From NCBI RefSeq assembly GCF_013185195.1, contig NZ_JAAZWC010000017.1, forward strand, positions 1 to 64,000: a stretch of DNA of 64,000 nucleotides. The letters are read 5' to 3'. Positions 54,886-63,757 of the stretch are shown here, in pieces. The stretch's first letter is position 1. Each line of letters starts with the position of its first letter. The DNA is from Saccharibacillus qingshengii (GTDB lineage: Bacteria > Bacillota > Bacilli > Paenibacillales > Paenibacillaceae). Position numbers and translations under genes: made by a program. The notes under the pieces were generated by a model. That model saw nothing but the letters and a program-made list of their open reading frames with translations, was not told where the DNA came from and ran no database searches.

Positions 54886-56160
54886 TTACGCGCGCAGCGC
54901 CAGAGCCCGCTCCGCCGCGCTTGTACCCGCGGCATGTCCGGTCGAGAACGCCGCCGTAATATTGTAACCGCCGGTGTATCCGTGGATGTCCAGCAGTTCG
55001 CCGCAGAAGTAGAGCCCGCCGGTCAGCTTGGACTCAAGCGTCGACGGATCGACTTCTTTCAGATGGACGCCTCCGCCGGTCACGAACGCGTCCTCGATCG
55101 AGAGCGTGCCGTTGACCGGGATCGGGAAAGCTTTGATCAGCTTCGCAAGTTCGGTCCATTTGGCTTTGGGAATATTGTCGTGCGTCAGCATCTCGTCGAG
55201 CTCCGCCCGTACGAGCAGCAGCGGAATCAGCTTCTCCGGCACGGCCGTTTTCAGCACGTTCTTGATCGCTTTCTTCGGATCGGCCGCCGTAAGGTTCAGC
55301 GTTTCCCGGTAGACGTCGTCGGCACTTCGGCCCGGCATCAGGTCGACCGTGACGCGCACCGTGCCTCCCGCCTGCTTGTCCAGCTCCTTGACCACGTACT
55401 GGCTGCAGCGCAGCGCCGCCGGACCGGACAGACCGAAGTGGGTAAACAGCATATCGCCGACATGCGTGACGAGCTTTTTGCCTTTGCCGCTCCAGACCGT
55501 CAGTTCGATCTCCCGCAGCGACAATCCCTGCAGTTCCTTGCTCTGGATAAACGCGGCCCCCGAAGTCAGCGGAACCTCGGTCGGGAACAGCTTGGTGATC
55601 GTATGTCCGGCTTCTTCCGCCCACGGATAACCGTCGCCGGTGGAGCCGGTCTTGGGTACGGATTTGCCGCCGACCGCCGCAATCACGCAGGAGGCGGAAA
55701 TCGTGGTGCCGTTTTTGAGCCGTACGCCGGCCGCTTGTCCGTCTTCATATAATAGAGATTCCACCGGCGTATTGATTCGCACTTCGACGCCGAGCGATCG
55801 GACGCGTCCGACGAGTGCATCCACCACGGTCTTCGCCCGGTCGCTGACCGGAAACATGCGTCCGTTGTCTTCTTCCTTGAGGGCAATGCCCAATCCTTCG
55901 AAAAAAGCGATGATATCTCGGCTGCCGAACTGCGCCAGCGCGCTGTAGAGGAACCGGCCGTTGCCGGGAATCCATTTGATCAGTTCGTCATATTCCTTGT
56001 TGTTCGTGACATTGCAGCGTCCTCCGCCCGAGATGCCGAGTTTGCGGCCGAGCTTGTCTCCTTTGTCGAGCAGCAGTACGCGGGCTCCGCGTTCTCCGGC
56101 CGCGGCGGCGGCCATCAGCCCCGCCGACCCTCCGCCGACGACGATTACTTCATAATCCAA
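54886..56160 (-). CDS. FAD-dependent oxidoreductase of the BaiN/HI0933 family
   Basis: A 424-residue flavoprotein of the YhiN/YtfP type. The FAD motif VVGGGSAGLMAAAAAGERG at the N-terminus, GISGGGRCNVTNN and the C-terminal GGYNITAAFSTGHAAG are present. Function is debated (bile-acid flavoprotein in some species; otherwise unknown reductase). The start is TTG, with AAGGAAG 8 nt upstream; there is no in-frame ATG. Single gene, minus strand. Confidence 0.9.
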   Translation of the reverse strand: MDYEVIVVGGGSAGLMAAAAAGERGARVLLLDKGDKLGRKLGISGGGRCNVTNNKEYDELIKWIPGNGRFLYSALAQFGSRDIIAFFEGLGIALKEEDNGRMFPVSDRAKTVVDALVGRVRSLGVEVRINTPVESLLYEDGQAAGVRLKNGTTISASCVIAAVGGKSVPKTGSTGDGYPWAEEAGHTITKLFPTEVPLTSGAAFIQSKELQGLSLREIELTVWSGKGKKLVTHVGDMLFTHFGLSGPAALRCSQYVVKELDKQAGGTVRVTVDLMPGRSADDVYRETLNLTAADPKKAIKNVLKTAVPEKLIPLLLVRAELDEMLTHDNIPKAKWTELAKLIKAFPIPVNGTLSIEDAFVTGGGVHLKEVDPSTLESKLTGGLYFCGELLDIHGYTGGYNITAAFSTGHAAGTSAAERALALRA

Positions 56161-56299
56161 CTTTCATCTTCCTTTTCGTTTGCTTTTTTTCCATCATAGC
56201 ACAAAACACCGCCGCAAAAATCCGGAAAAGAACGAAGAATCGGGGAGAAAGCGGGCAGTTCCCTGCGCATAACGGCTTTCCTTTGGTTAGGAGGAACGG

Positions 56300-56305
56300 T
56301 ATAAT
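56300..56305 (+). promoter_or_regulatory. -10 element of the bacilliredoxin gene
   Basis: TATAAT 37 nt before the start; the -35 region is weak (TTTCCT at 17 nt). Confidence 0.45.
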
Positions 56306-56341
56306 GGAAGCACATCAACAATTTGAAGGAGTGAATCGAAC

Positions 56342-56776
56342 ATGGCTATGTCTTTCGATCAATATATGCGCGATATGATTCAACCGATGCGGGATGAACT
56401 GACTTCGCTCGGCATCCAGGAGCTGCGCACGCCGGAGGAAGTGGAAGCCAGTCTTCCGAACGCTTCGGGCACGACGCTCGTTGTCATCAACTCGGTCTGC
56501 GGCTGTGCCGCCGGACAATGCCGTCCAGGTGTAGCCCAGGCGCTTCAGCACGACAAGAAACCCGACAATCTGTTTACGGTATTTGCCGGTCAAGACAAAG
56601 AAGCGACGGCTCAGGCCCGCGAATATTTCGCACCGTTCCCGCCGTCTTCGCCTTCGATCGCAATGTTCAAGGACGGAGAGTTGGTCCACTTTATCGAGCG
56701 TCATGGCATTGAAGACCGCTCCGCGGTCGAAATCGCCGAAGAGCTGACCCGGAAGTTCGACGAATTCTGCGGCTGA
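56342..56776 (+). CDS. Bacilliredoxin (BrxA/BrxB family)
   Basis: A 144-residue bacilliredoxin, reducing bacillithiol-mixed disulfides on proteins. The active-site CGC motif is Cys53-Gly-Cys55 in NSVCGCAAGQCRPGV. B. subtilis YphP/YqiW are relatives. AAGGAG precedes ATG 56342. A good TATAAT at 56300-56305 suggests a nearby promoter, with a poor -35. Confidence 0.93.
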   Translation: MAMSFDQYMRDMIQPMRDELTSLGIQELRTPEEVEASLPNASGTTLVVINSVCGCAAGQCRPGVAQALQHDKKPDNLFTVFAGQDKEATAQAREYFAPFPPSSPSIAMFKDGELVHFIERHGIEDRSAVEIAEELTRKFDEFCG

Positions 56777-56802
56777 TTTATAAGCCCGAATTCCGACTCT
56801 CC

Positions 56803-56839
56803 AAGCCCCGGCGGACCCCGTGTCCGGTCGGGGCTTTTT
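56803..56839 (+). terminator. Terminator after the bacilliredoxin gene
   Basis: AAGCCCC...GGGGCTT stem with inner GGA/TCC pairing and T5. Confidence 0.7.
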
Positions 56840-56915
56840 GCATGTCGAGATAGGCCGGGCAAGGTCGAGTCGGGCAAAAAAAGGCCGCGTAAGTTCGATG
56901 TCAGGCTCTTACGGG

Positions 56916-56921
56916 TATAAT
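56916..56921 (+). promoter_or_regulatory. -10 element before nadE
   Basis: TATAAT 70 nt before nadE; no good -35. Confidence 0.4.
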
Positions 56922-56991
56922 GATGAAGACAGGCATTATCCATTTTGTCCGGTAGAAGCAGGTTCCGGATATTCAAAGGAGCGAATGTACG

Positions 56992-57807
56992 ATGAGTTTA
57001 CAGCAGCAAATTATCGCGGAATTGGGCGTGCAGCCTACGATCGATCCGGAAGCGGAGATCCGTAAGCGGGTCGATTTCCTGAAGCAGTACGTGCTGGGTT
57101 CGGGGACCAACGGTCTGCTGATCGCGATCAGCGGCGGTGTGGACAGTGCCGTGGCGACGGGGCTGTGCAAACGGGCGACGGACGAGCTGATCCAGGAGAC
57201 GGGCAAAGAGTATATCACGCTCGGCGTGTTCCAGCCTTACGGCGAACAATCCGATATCGAGCACAGTTACGCGACCGCCAAGGCTTTTGGTCTGACCCAT
57301 ACGGTCGAGACGAATATCCAGGATGCCGTCGATCATGTGTCTTCGACCGTCGAGAAGAGCTTCCAGAAGCTCGATATCAACAACCCGCATCAGATGACCG
57401 ACAAAGGCAAAGGCAATATCAAAGCGAGAACGCGGATGGTCGTTCAGTACGCGCTGTCGTTCGAGATGAACCTGCTGGTTGTCGGTACGGACCACGCGTC
57501 CGAAGCGATCACGGGCTTCTATACCAAGTGGGGCGACGGTGCGGTCGACGTGACGCCGCTGTCGACGCTGAACAAACGCCAGGTTCGCCAGGTAGCGAGC
57601 GCGCTGGGCGTTCCGGCCGATATCGTGACCAAAGCACCGACAGCCGGATTGTGGGTCGGCCAGACCGACGAGACGGAGCTCGGCATCACCTACGACGAGA
57701 ACAGCGATTATCTGGAAGGCAAAGAAATCTCGCCGAACGCCCAGTCGCTGCTCGAGAACTTCTATAAGAGAACCGCGCACAAACGCAATCCGATTCCGGG
57801 TATCTGA
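56992..57807 (+). CDS. nadE: NH3-dependent NAD+ synthetase
   Basis: A 271-residue enzyme that amidates nicotinate adenine dinucleotide to NAD with ammonia and ATP. The ATP-pyrophosphatase loop SGGVDSA is at 47-53; KARTRMVVQYALSF and the C-terminal RTAHKRNPI segment are typical. No glutaminase domain, so free ammonia is used. AAAGGAGCG precedes ATG. Confidence 0.96.
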   Translation: MSLQQQIIAELGVQPTIDPEAEIRKRVDFLKQYVLGSGTNGLLIAISGGVDSAVATGLCKRATDELIQETGKEYITLGVFQPYGEQSDIEHSYATAKAFGLTHTVETNIQDAVDHVSSTVEKSFQKLDINNPHQMTDKGKGNIKARTRMVVQYALSFEMNLLVVGTDHASEAITGFYTKWGDGAVDVTPLSTLNKRQVRQVASALGVPADIVTKAPTAGLWVGQTDETELGITYDENSDYLEGKEISPNAQSLLENFYKRTAHKRNPIPGI

Positions 57808-57917
57808 TTTTGGGAGTCTGCGGGACCGCCCGGGAAGCCGCAGTCATGAGCGTTCCGGCACTGGGAGACGGCTTAGGCAGGACGCTTGCGGATGCGGCAG
57901 GCATCGATAGACGGGGA

Positions 57918-57945
57918 AAAGATCCGCTGAGGCGGGTCTTTTTTT
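57918..57945 (+). terminator. Terminator after nadE
   Basis: AAAGATCCGC/GCGGGTCTTT stem (one G-T) with T run. Confidence 0.8.
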
Positions 57946-57951
57946 CGTGTG

Positions 57952-58144
57952 GAAATAGCTGCATGAGGAACGTTATTTCTCTGAACCCGGCACTTTGGGA
58001 GCGAATAACTGCAAGAGAACCGTTATTTCATGATTATCTTGGGATTCGGTCTTGATACAAGCGCAATAAGTGTCCGGGCGCGGTTATTTCGCTTTTTTGA
58101 ACCGAGAAGAGAGAAATAACGATCCTTCAGACGTTATTTTTTTC
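57952..58144. repeat. Second AATAACTGC-type hairpin array
   Basis: Four units: GAAATAGCTGC...GTTATTTC (57952-57979), GAATAACTGC...GTTATTTC (58012-58029), AATAAGTG...GGTTATTTC (58065-58090), and AAATAACG...CGTTATTT inside GAGA/TCTC (58111-58145). The same consensus occurs at 22130-22330. Confidence 0.6.
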
Positions 58145-58322
58145 TCCCGGAAAAAGGCCGTGAACGAAGGCGCTCACGCAGACCGCCGGGAGCGAGTGCG
58201 AGCAAGAACGCGAATAACGTTGGGCGGAACTGGAGTTCCCCTGCGCCTCCTGCTACAATATAGAGCGGAGCCGAGGCCTGTACCGGAACGGCCAAAGAGA
58301 GCCCCAGGTGGAGGAATGCCGG

Positions 58323-58721
58323 ATGATTTATGGAATCGGCCACGATATATTGGAAATCGCGCGTGTAGAGCGGCTGCTTGACGGTGCGCAGGGTGCACGC
58401 TTTTTGCAAAGGATCCTGACCCCTGCCGAGCTGGAGATTGCGGAGCGGCGCGGACCGAAACGGGCGGAATTCGTGTCGGGGCGCTTTGCGGCCAAGGAAG
58501 CGATTGTCAAAGCGCTTGGCTGCGGGATCGGACAAAAGGTTGGATTCGAGGATATCGAGATCGTACCGGACGCTCTGGGCAAACCTGGCGTACGTTTGTC
58601 GGACGCGGCCTGGAGCCGCTTGCAGCTGCCGGGCGGGAACGGTTATGTCATACATTTGAGCATTACGCATCAGCCGGCGATGGCTTCGGCCTTCGCCGTA
58701 GTGGAAAGGACGACATCATGA
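58323..58721 (+). CDS. acpS: Holo-[acyl-carrier-protein] synthase
   Basis: A 132-residue 4'-phosphopantetheinyl transferase that activates ACP. Mg-binding Asp8 (GHDI) and Glu59 (FAAKEAIVKALG) are present. ATG 58323 with GGAGG 8 nt upstream is chosen over GTG 58308. Overlaps mutY by 4 nt. Confidence 0.95.
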   Translation: MIYGIGHDILEIARVERLLDGAQGARFLQRILTPAELEIAERRGPKRAEFVSGRFAAKEAIVKALGCGIGQKVGFEDIEIVPDALGKPGVRLSDAAWSRLQLPGGNGYVIHLSITHQPAMASAFAVVERTTS

Positions 58722-59968
58722 CTGGCGAAAAAAAAGAAAACGCACCTATCCGTACAGCCTGGGAACGGATCGACGCGATCGAAAGCGAAGAGAGCAAGAC
58801 GTATTTCAGCCGGGAACTGCTGGTCTGGTACGACCGGAGCAAACGGGATCTGCCTTGGCGGCGGCACCGGGATCCGTATTTTATCTGGGTATCGGAAATT
58901 ATGCTTCAGCAGACGCGGGTCGATACGGTGATTCCGTATTTCAACCGGTTTATCGAGCGGTTCCCGACAATCCGGGAACTTGCGGAAGCACCGGAAGAAG
59001 ATGTAGTGAAGATGTGGGAAGGGCTCGGCTATTACTCGCGCGCCCGCAACCTGCAGGCGGCCGCCCGGCAGATCGTTGAACGCCATGACGGACAGATGCC
59101 GTCGGAACGCGAACATGTCTTCGCGCTCAAGGGGGTCGGGCCGTACACGGCCGGCGCTATTCTAAGCATTGCGTTCAACCGTCCGGAGCCGGCGGTCGAC
59201 GGCAACGTTATGCGCGTGCTGTCGCGCTACTTCCTGATCGAGGACGATATTGCGAAGCCGAAGACGCGAATCGGCATGGAGAAAATCATTCCGGGCTTGA
59301 TTCCGGAAGGCCGGGCTTCGGACTTCAATCAGGCGCTGATGGAGCTGGGGGCGCTGATCTGTACGCCGAAGTCGCCACACTGCCTGATCTGCCCGGTTAT
59401 GGAACACTGCCGGGGACGGATCGAAGGCATGGAGCGGGATCTTCCGGTTAAGACGAAGGCCAAGAAGCCGCGGCCCGAGCAGCGGCTTGCCGTACTGCTG
59501 GAAGGGTCCGGAGAACGCGAAGGCCGGGTGCTGGTCCGCCGCCGGCCGAGAACGGGGCTGCTCGCGGGCATGTGGGAAGTGCCGCATATCGCGGCGGACG
59601 GCACGCCGGAAGCGCAGGACCTCGGCCTTGAAGTCGTACAGCTGGAAGAAATGCTGGAAGATCTTAGTTTATCGTGGTCGCCAATGTCACCCTACATGAC
59701 GGCGGAGCATACGTTCAGTCATATTCACTGGACGATGCGGGTGCTGATTGCCCGCGAGGAACCGGAGACGCTGGCGCAGCTGGCTGCCGAGAGCGGTGTT
59801 CCTTACGAGGTGGCCGTGCCGGAAGCGGCGGCGGGAGCCGAAATCGATGAAGCCGGCACGGAAGTGGAATGGCGCTGGATTTCGCATGACGATATGCGGG
59901 ATATCGCTTTTCCGAATTTGTTCTTGAACATCCTGAACCGGTACTTCGAAGAATTCGGCAGAGATTGA
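58718..59968 (+). CDS. mutY: A/G-specific adenine glycosylase
   Basis: A 416-residue glycosylase removing adenine opposite 8-oxoguanine. Catalytic Glu60 (SEIMLQQTRV), HhH LKGVGPYTAGAI (137-148), catalytic Asp161 (VDGNVMR), [4Fe-4S] cysteines 215, 222, 225 and 231, and a C-terminal NUDIX-like 8-oxoG recognition domain are present. ATGA overlap with acpS couples translation; the pairing is unusual but conserved arrangements vary. An acidic insertion lies near the C-terminus. Confidence 0.95.
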   Translation: MTGEKKENAPIRTAWERIDAIESEESKTYFSRELLVWYDRSKRDLPWRRHRDPYFIWVSEIMLQQTRVDTVIPYFNRFIERFPTIRELAEAPEEDVVKMWEGLGYYSRARNLQAAARQIVERHDGQMPSEREHVFALKGVGPYTAGAILSIAFNRPEPAVDGNVMRVLSRYFLIEDDIAKPKTRIGMEKIIPGLIPEGRASDFNQALMELGALICTPKSPHCLICPVMEHCRGRIEGMERDLPVKTKAKKPRPEQRLAVLLEGSGEREGRVLVRRRPRTGLLAGMWEVPHIAADGTPEAQDLGLEVVQLEEMLEDLSLSWSPMSPYMTAEHTFSHIHWTMRVLIAREEPETLAQLAAESGVPYEVAVPEAAAGAEIDEAGTEVEWRWISHDDMRDIAFPNLFLNILNRYFEEFGRD

Positions 59969-59993
59969 GGTTGATGCCGACATTTGGACGCAA

Positions 59994-60025
59994 AAAAACG
60001 CCGATCCCGGAGGATCGGCGTTTTT
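59994..60025. terminator. Bidirectional terminator
   Basis: AAAAACGCCGATCC/GGATCGGCGTTTTT stem, loop CGGA, between convergent genes. Confidence 0.9.
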
Positions 60026-60071
60026 GTTCTGCTGATGCGGCCGTGAGGCTGCATCGGCAGAGCGTTCGAAC

Positions 60072-60683
60072 TTATTTTGCGGCTTCGAAACGCTTGGATA
60101 CTTCGTCCCAGTTGACTACGTTCCAGAAAGTCGCGATGTAATCGGGACGTTTGTTCTGGAATTTCAGGTAGTAAGCATGCTCCCAAACGTCCAGGCCGAG
60201 AATCGGCGTCAGACCTTCGAAGAGCGGGCTGTCCTGGTTCGGAGTGCTTGTTACAGCCAGTTTGCCGTCTTTGCCGACAACCAGCCATGCCCAACCGCTG
60301 CCGAAACGGGTTGTAGCCGCTTTGGCGAAGTCTTCTTTGAATTTGTCAAAACCGCCGAGGTCGCTGTCGATCGCGTCGGCCAGTGCGCCGGATGGAGCTC
60401 CGCCGCCGTTCGGTCCGATAACGGTCCAGAACAGGCTGTGGTTATGGTGTCCGCCGCCGTTGTTGCGAACGGCTGTGCGAATGCTTTCCGGTACGCTGTC
60501 GAGGTCGCCGATCAGCTCTTCCAGGCTCTTGCTTTGCAGCTCGGGAGCGCTCTCCAGAGCGGCGTTCAGGTTTGTTACGTATGTGTTGTGATGGCGATCG
60601 TGGTGGATTTCCATCGTCTGTGCGTCGATATGGGGCTCAAGCGCGTCATTCGAGTACGGCAATGCTGGCAGTTCAAAAGCCAT
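60072..60683 (-). CDS. sodA: Superoxide dismutase [Mn]
   Basis: A 203-residue Fe/Mn-SOD. Metal ligands His27, His82, Asp166 and His170 are all present, and TPNQDSPL fits the manganese type. It removes superoxide in the cytosol. AGGAGG is 10 nt before the ATG. Single gene. Confidence 0.95.
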   Translation of the reverse strand: MAFELPALPYSNDALEPHIDAQTMEIHHDRHHNTYVTNLNAALESAPELQSKSLEELIGDLDSVPESIRTAVRNNGGGHHNHSLFWTVIGPNGGGAPSGALADAIDSDLGGFDKFKEDFAKAATTRFGSGWAWLVVGKDGKLAVTSTPNQDSPLFEGLTPILGLDVWEHAYYLKFQNKRPDYIATFWNVVNWDEVSKRFEAAK

Positions 60684-61270
60684 GATAAGATTACCTCCTG
60701 CTTAAGTGGGATTTTACGACGTGTCCCGCGTTAAGATGATGAGATTGACACAGGGTGTACATAGGAACGTCCTTACCTCTTTATTAAACAGGAACACTTT
60801 CTTTAAATCAATAGGTCATTTTTTCTCCGTGACTTTTTACCAAGACGCAAAATGCCGATTCCAATTGTTAAAAAGGTCATAACCGTGTAAACGGGATTCG
60901 TTTATGATGAAGCGGCAGTCTTTCGGTCCTGTTTTACGGAAAGTGTCGACAAAGGAGCGAAAAAACTCGAATTGTAGCGCTTCCAAAAGAAAAGTAATGT
61001 TTTTTCGTGTCACTTATGGTTTAATAATCGTGTGAGGAAAGTAAATCCGCTGGAAACCACGCATTTTTTCTGCCTTTTTTGTAAACTCGCGTCTTTATTT
61101 CTGTAAAAACCTGATTCAAGTAAGCGTTTGCGAAAAGCTAAGAACGAACATTTTCATGGCCGAACCGGCAGTGAGCTGCATACGCAGCGCGTCCGGGTTA
61201 TGCGATGAAAATTCGAACTGCCGTTTTTCTGCCGATGCTGTCATTTCCAACAGAAGAAGGGGATTCAAGC
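60684..61270. other. 587-bp divergent gap between sodA and an acetyltransferase
   Basis: AT-rich, no gene found. It includes a weak cre-like AGTAAGCGTTTGCG at 61117-61130 and possible promoters on both strands that I could not assign. No known riboswitch was recognised. Confidence 0.4.
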
Positions 61271-61693
61271 ATGAATGTTCGTTCTTTTCAGTTAAGTGAT
61301 TCTAGCCGCGTAACGGAACTTTTGCAGGTTGCTTTATCCGAAGAATGTTATGAAAAGACGATCGGTCCGTTCTCCCGTCAGCTGTCGTGGGATTCGGAAC
61401 TTATCCTGGTCGCGGAAGACGAAGATGAGATTGTCGGCGTACTGATCGGTACGATCGAGAGCAACATGGGCTGTTACTATCGTATCGCCGTTCATCCGGA
61501 TTACCGCCGTCAGGGCATCGGCAAAGCGATGGTCGCCAAGCTTGAAGGCCGCTTCCAGCAGCGCAAGGTCAGCAGCATCTTCGTATCGGGAGATGAACAC
61601 AATTCGGCAGCGTTTCCGCTGTACGAAGCCATGGGATATGGAGCGAACCGGATCTTGAACGCTTTCCAGAAACTCAGTATCCTGGCCGTGTAA
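61271..61693 (+). CDS. GNAT acetyltransferase
   Basis: A 140-residue GNAT with acetyl-CoA loop RIAVHPDYRRQGIGKAMVAKLE and LYEAMGYGANRI at the C-terminus, close to the YkkB/RimI-like group. ATG 61271 with GAAGGGG 7-8 nt upstream is chosen over the earlier in-frame ATG 61205. Substrate unknown. Confidence 0.85.
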   Translation: MNVRSFQLSDSSRVTELLQVALSEECYEKTIGPFSRQLSWDSELILVAEDEDEIVGVLIGTIESNMGCYYRIAVHPDYRRQGIGKAMVAKLEGRFQQRKVSSIFVSGDEHNSAAFPLYEAMGYGANRILNAFQKLSILAV

Positions 61694-62044
61694 GCAAGCG
61701 GGAACAGCCGTACATATTCGGATGCGGGGAGCATCGGGATAGGCCGACCCGTCGACAAACGAGACAATGCGCGGATCCCCGGAAAGGACCCGCTTGAACT
61801 TGATAAGCATGCCCGCTTCCTCGGGCGTCCGCACGGCTGTGATGCCGGGGCGGGCGCTGGAGAGCGCGGGGATGCTTTTTATTTGCTTCGCTCGATTTTC
61901 CGGGCCAAAAGAGGTAAAATGGAAGAAGCTTCGCCAAAGAAAATCAAGTGAAAACAAACCGAAAAACGCTTCCGGCGGCTGGGTACAGACCGGAGAAAGC
62001 GTCTTTTTTTGCGGATAAACGAAAAAAGGAAAGGAGGCATCGGC
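61694..62044. other. 351-bp gap before queG
   Basis: Contains a coding-like minus-strand stretch (see findings) and a terminator at 61966-62010. No supported gene. Confidence 0.35.
61966..62010 (+). terminator. Terminator before queG
   Basis: ACGCTT-CCGG/CCGG-AAAGCGT stem with T7, oriented rightward. Confidence 0.7.
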
Positions 62045-63265
62045 ATGACTGAACAGACCGGGAACAGCGGAGCCGCGCAGACGACTTCGTGGGAAGCTCT
62101 CAGGCGTGAAATTATCGAAGCGGCGCCTTCACTCGGGATCGACGATATCGGATTCGCTTCGGCCGAGCCGTTTATGTCGCTGCGAACAAGGCTGGAAGTG
62201 CATCGCGCCAAAGGATTCGAATCCGGCTTCGAGGAGCCGGATCTCGACAAGCGGACCTATCCGGCGCTCAGCCACGAAGATCCGCAGTCGCTGATTGCGA
62301 TTGCGGTCGCTTATCCGTCCAAACTCGAGAATCCGCCGAAGTCTCAGCCGGGCCTTAACCGGGGGATGATGGCGCGTTCGGCCTGGGGCCGCGATTACCA
62401 TCATGTGCTGCGCGAAGCGATGGATCGCCTGGTGGCGTTTCTCAAGGAAAAGGTACCATGGGCCAGCGTAGTCAGTATGGTCGATACCGGCGTATTGTCC
62501 GACCGGGCGGTCGCGCACCGGGCGGGCATCGGATTTCAGGGCAAGAACTGCATGATCATTTCGCCCAAATACGGTTCGTGGATCTATCTGGGAGAACTGA
62601 TTACCAATATTCCGTTCTCGCCCGACGAAGAAGTGCAGGAAGACTGCGGCGACTGCACTCGCTGTATCGACGCCTGCCCCACGGGAGCGCTTGTCGGTCC
62701 CGGGGAGCTGAACGCGCAGCGCTGCGTATCGTTTCTGACCCAGACGAAGGGACTGCTCAGCGAAGAGTTCATGATGAAGATCGGCAACCGGCTGTACGGC
62801 TGCGATACGTGCCAGATCGTCTGCCCCAAGAACAAAGGCAAGCATTGGCCGCATCACGCGCAGCTGCAGCCGGACCCCGAAAAGGCGAAGCCGCTGCTGC
62901 TGCCGATGCTGGATCTGAGCAACCGGCAGTTCAAGGAGCAGTTCGGCGACACGGCCGCAGCCTGGCGCGGCCGCGGCCCGATCCAGCGCAACGCGGTGAT
63001 TGCGCTGGGGAACTTCAAGGACGAGTCGGCGCTGCCGAAGCTCGCCGAAGTGCTGCAGAGTGATCCGCGTCCGGTGATGCGCGGCACGGCCGCGTGGTCG
63101 ATCGGCCGGATCGGCGGCACCGCGGCGGAAGAGGCGCTGCTGTCCGCGCAGGCGCTGGAGCAGGAGGCGGAAGTGCTCGAGCGAATCGCTCTTGCGCTGA
63201 GCGAAGTGCGCGAAGGCCGGAGACCGCGCCCGGCGAAGGGCGATCCTTCGCGCGCAGGGCAATAA
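62045..63265 (+). CDS. queG: Epoxyqueuosine reductase
   Basis: A 406-residue cobalamin and Fe-S enzyme reducing epoxyqueuosine to queuosine in tRNA anticodons. First cluster: Cys201, 204, 207, 211; second: Cys227 or 253, 256, 260 region (GCDTCQIVCPKN). The VDTGVLSDR active-site motif is at 147-155. The C-terminal 90 residues carry a HEAT-like repeat (IQRNAVIALGNFKDESALPKLAEVL...). ATG 62045, AAGGAGG 8 nt upstream. Confidence 0.93.
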   Translation: MTEQTGNSGAAQTTSWEALRREIIEAAPSLGIDDIGFASAEPFMSLRTRLEVHRAKGFESGFEEPDLDKRTYPALSHEDPQSLIAIAVAYPSKLENPPKSQPGLNRGMMARSAWGRDYHHVLREAMDRLVAFLKEKVPWASVVSMVDTGVLSDRAVAHRAGIGFQGKNCMIISPKYGSWIYLGELITNIPFSPDEEVQEDCGDCTRCIDACPTGALVGPGELNAQRCVSFLTQTKGLLSEEFMMKIGNRLYGCDTCQIVCPKNKGKHWPHHAQLQPDPEKAKPLLLPMLDLSNRQFKEQFGDTAAAWRGRGPIQRNAVIALGNFKDESALPKLAEVLQSDPRPVMRGTAAWSIGRIGGTAAEEALLSAQALEQEAEVLERIALALSEVREGRRPRPAKGDPSRAGQ

Positions 63266-63267
63266 TA

Positions 63268-63296
63268 AATTGCGGCAAATGCCGCCTCGTGCTACA
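63268..63296 (+). promoter_or_regulatory. Possible promoter of yneF
   Basis: TTGCGG, 17-nt spacer, TACACT, about 60 nt before the start. Confidence 0.4.
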
Positions 63297-63355
63297 CTTA
63301 AATCGCGTGTCCATATACGCATATACCAGCAAAAAAACGTGGGGTGACATCAACG

Positions 63356-63652
63356 ATGTGGTGGAATTACGTGATACCGATCGTCACATTGATCGTCGGT
63401 TTGGTCGGCGGATTCTTTATCGGCGTGTACTACTTGCGCCGCCAGCTTACCAGTATGCAGAACGACCCGCAAATGCTGCAAAAAATGGCCAAACAGATGG
63501 GATATAATCTGAATGGCAAGCAGATGCAGCAGGCGCAGCAGATGATGAAGAAAAACGGCGGAAGTATGCCGGGCGGAATGCCTGGTGGCATGCCTGGCGG
63601 TAAACCGCCAAAAGGAAATGCGTTTCCTCCCGGCAACAAGCGGAGAAAATAA
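63356..63652 (+). CDS. YneF/UPF0154 membrane protein with MPGG repeats
   Basis: A 98-residue protein with one membrane helix (residues 3-25), a cytosolic helix (MQNDPQMLQKMAKQMGYNLNGKQMQQAQQMMKKN) and a Gly/Pro-rich tail with three MPGG units, absent from 72-residue YneF. Function unknown. GGGGTGA is 8 nt before ATG 63356, better than GTG 63344. Confidence 0.85.
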   Translation: MWWNYVIPIVTLIVGLVGGFFIGVYYLRRQLTSMQNDPQMLQKMAKQMGYNLNGKQMQQAQQMMKKNGGSMPGGMPGGMPGGKPPKGNAFPPGNKRRK

Positions 63653-63701
63653 ACGCGAGGGCCGGGACGCGTACAGCGGTTCCGGCGCATGCACGGATCG
63701 A

Positions 63702-63726
63702 GGGTCCGATTCGACGAATCGGACCC
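63702..63726. other. Perfect hairpin before folE
   Basis: 11-bp stem GGGTCCGATTC/GAATCGGACCC with loop GAC and no T tract, 32 bp before folE. Could be a regulatory hairpin in the leader or a weak terminator of yneF. Confidence 0.45.
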
Positions 63727-63757
63727 GATTCCTGCATCAGGTAAGGAGGAATAAAGC

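Larger units (their letters stand above)
57808..58322. other. 515-bp gap before acpS
   Basis: Contains the nadE terminator, the hairpin array and a short lead-in to acpS. No gene is seen; the plus-strand open frames here are not supported. Confidence 0.5.

Noticed and set aside
61115-61132. cre-like site before the acetyltransferase gene
   Set aside because: Mismatches at the fixed T and no metabolic rationale.
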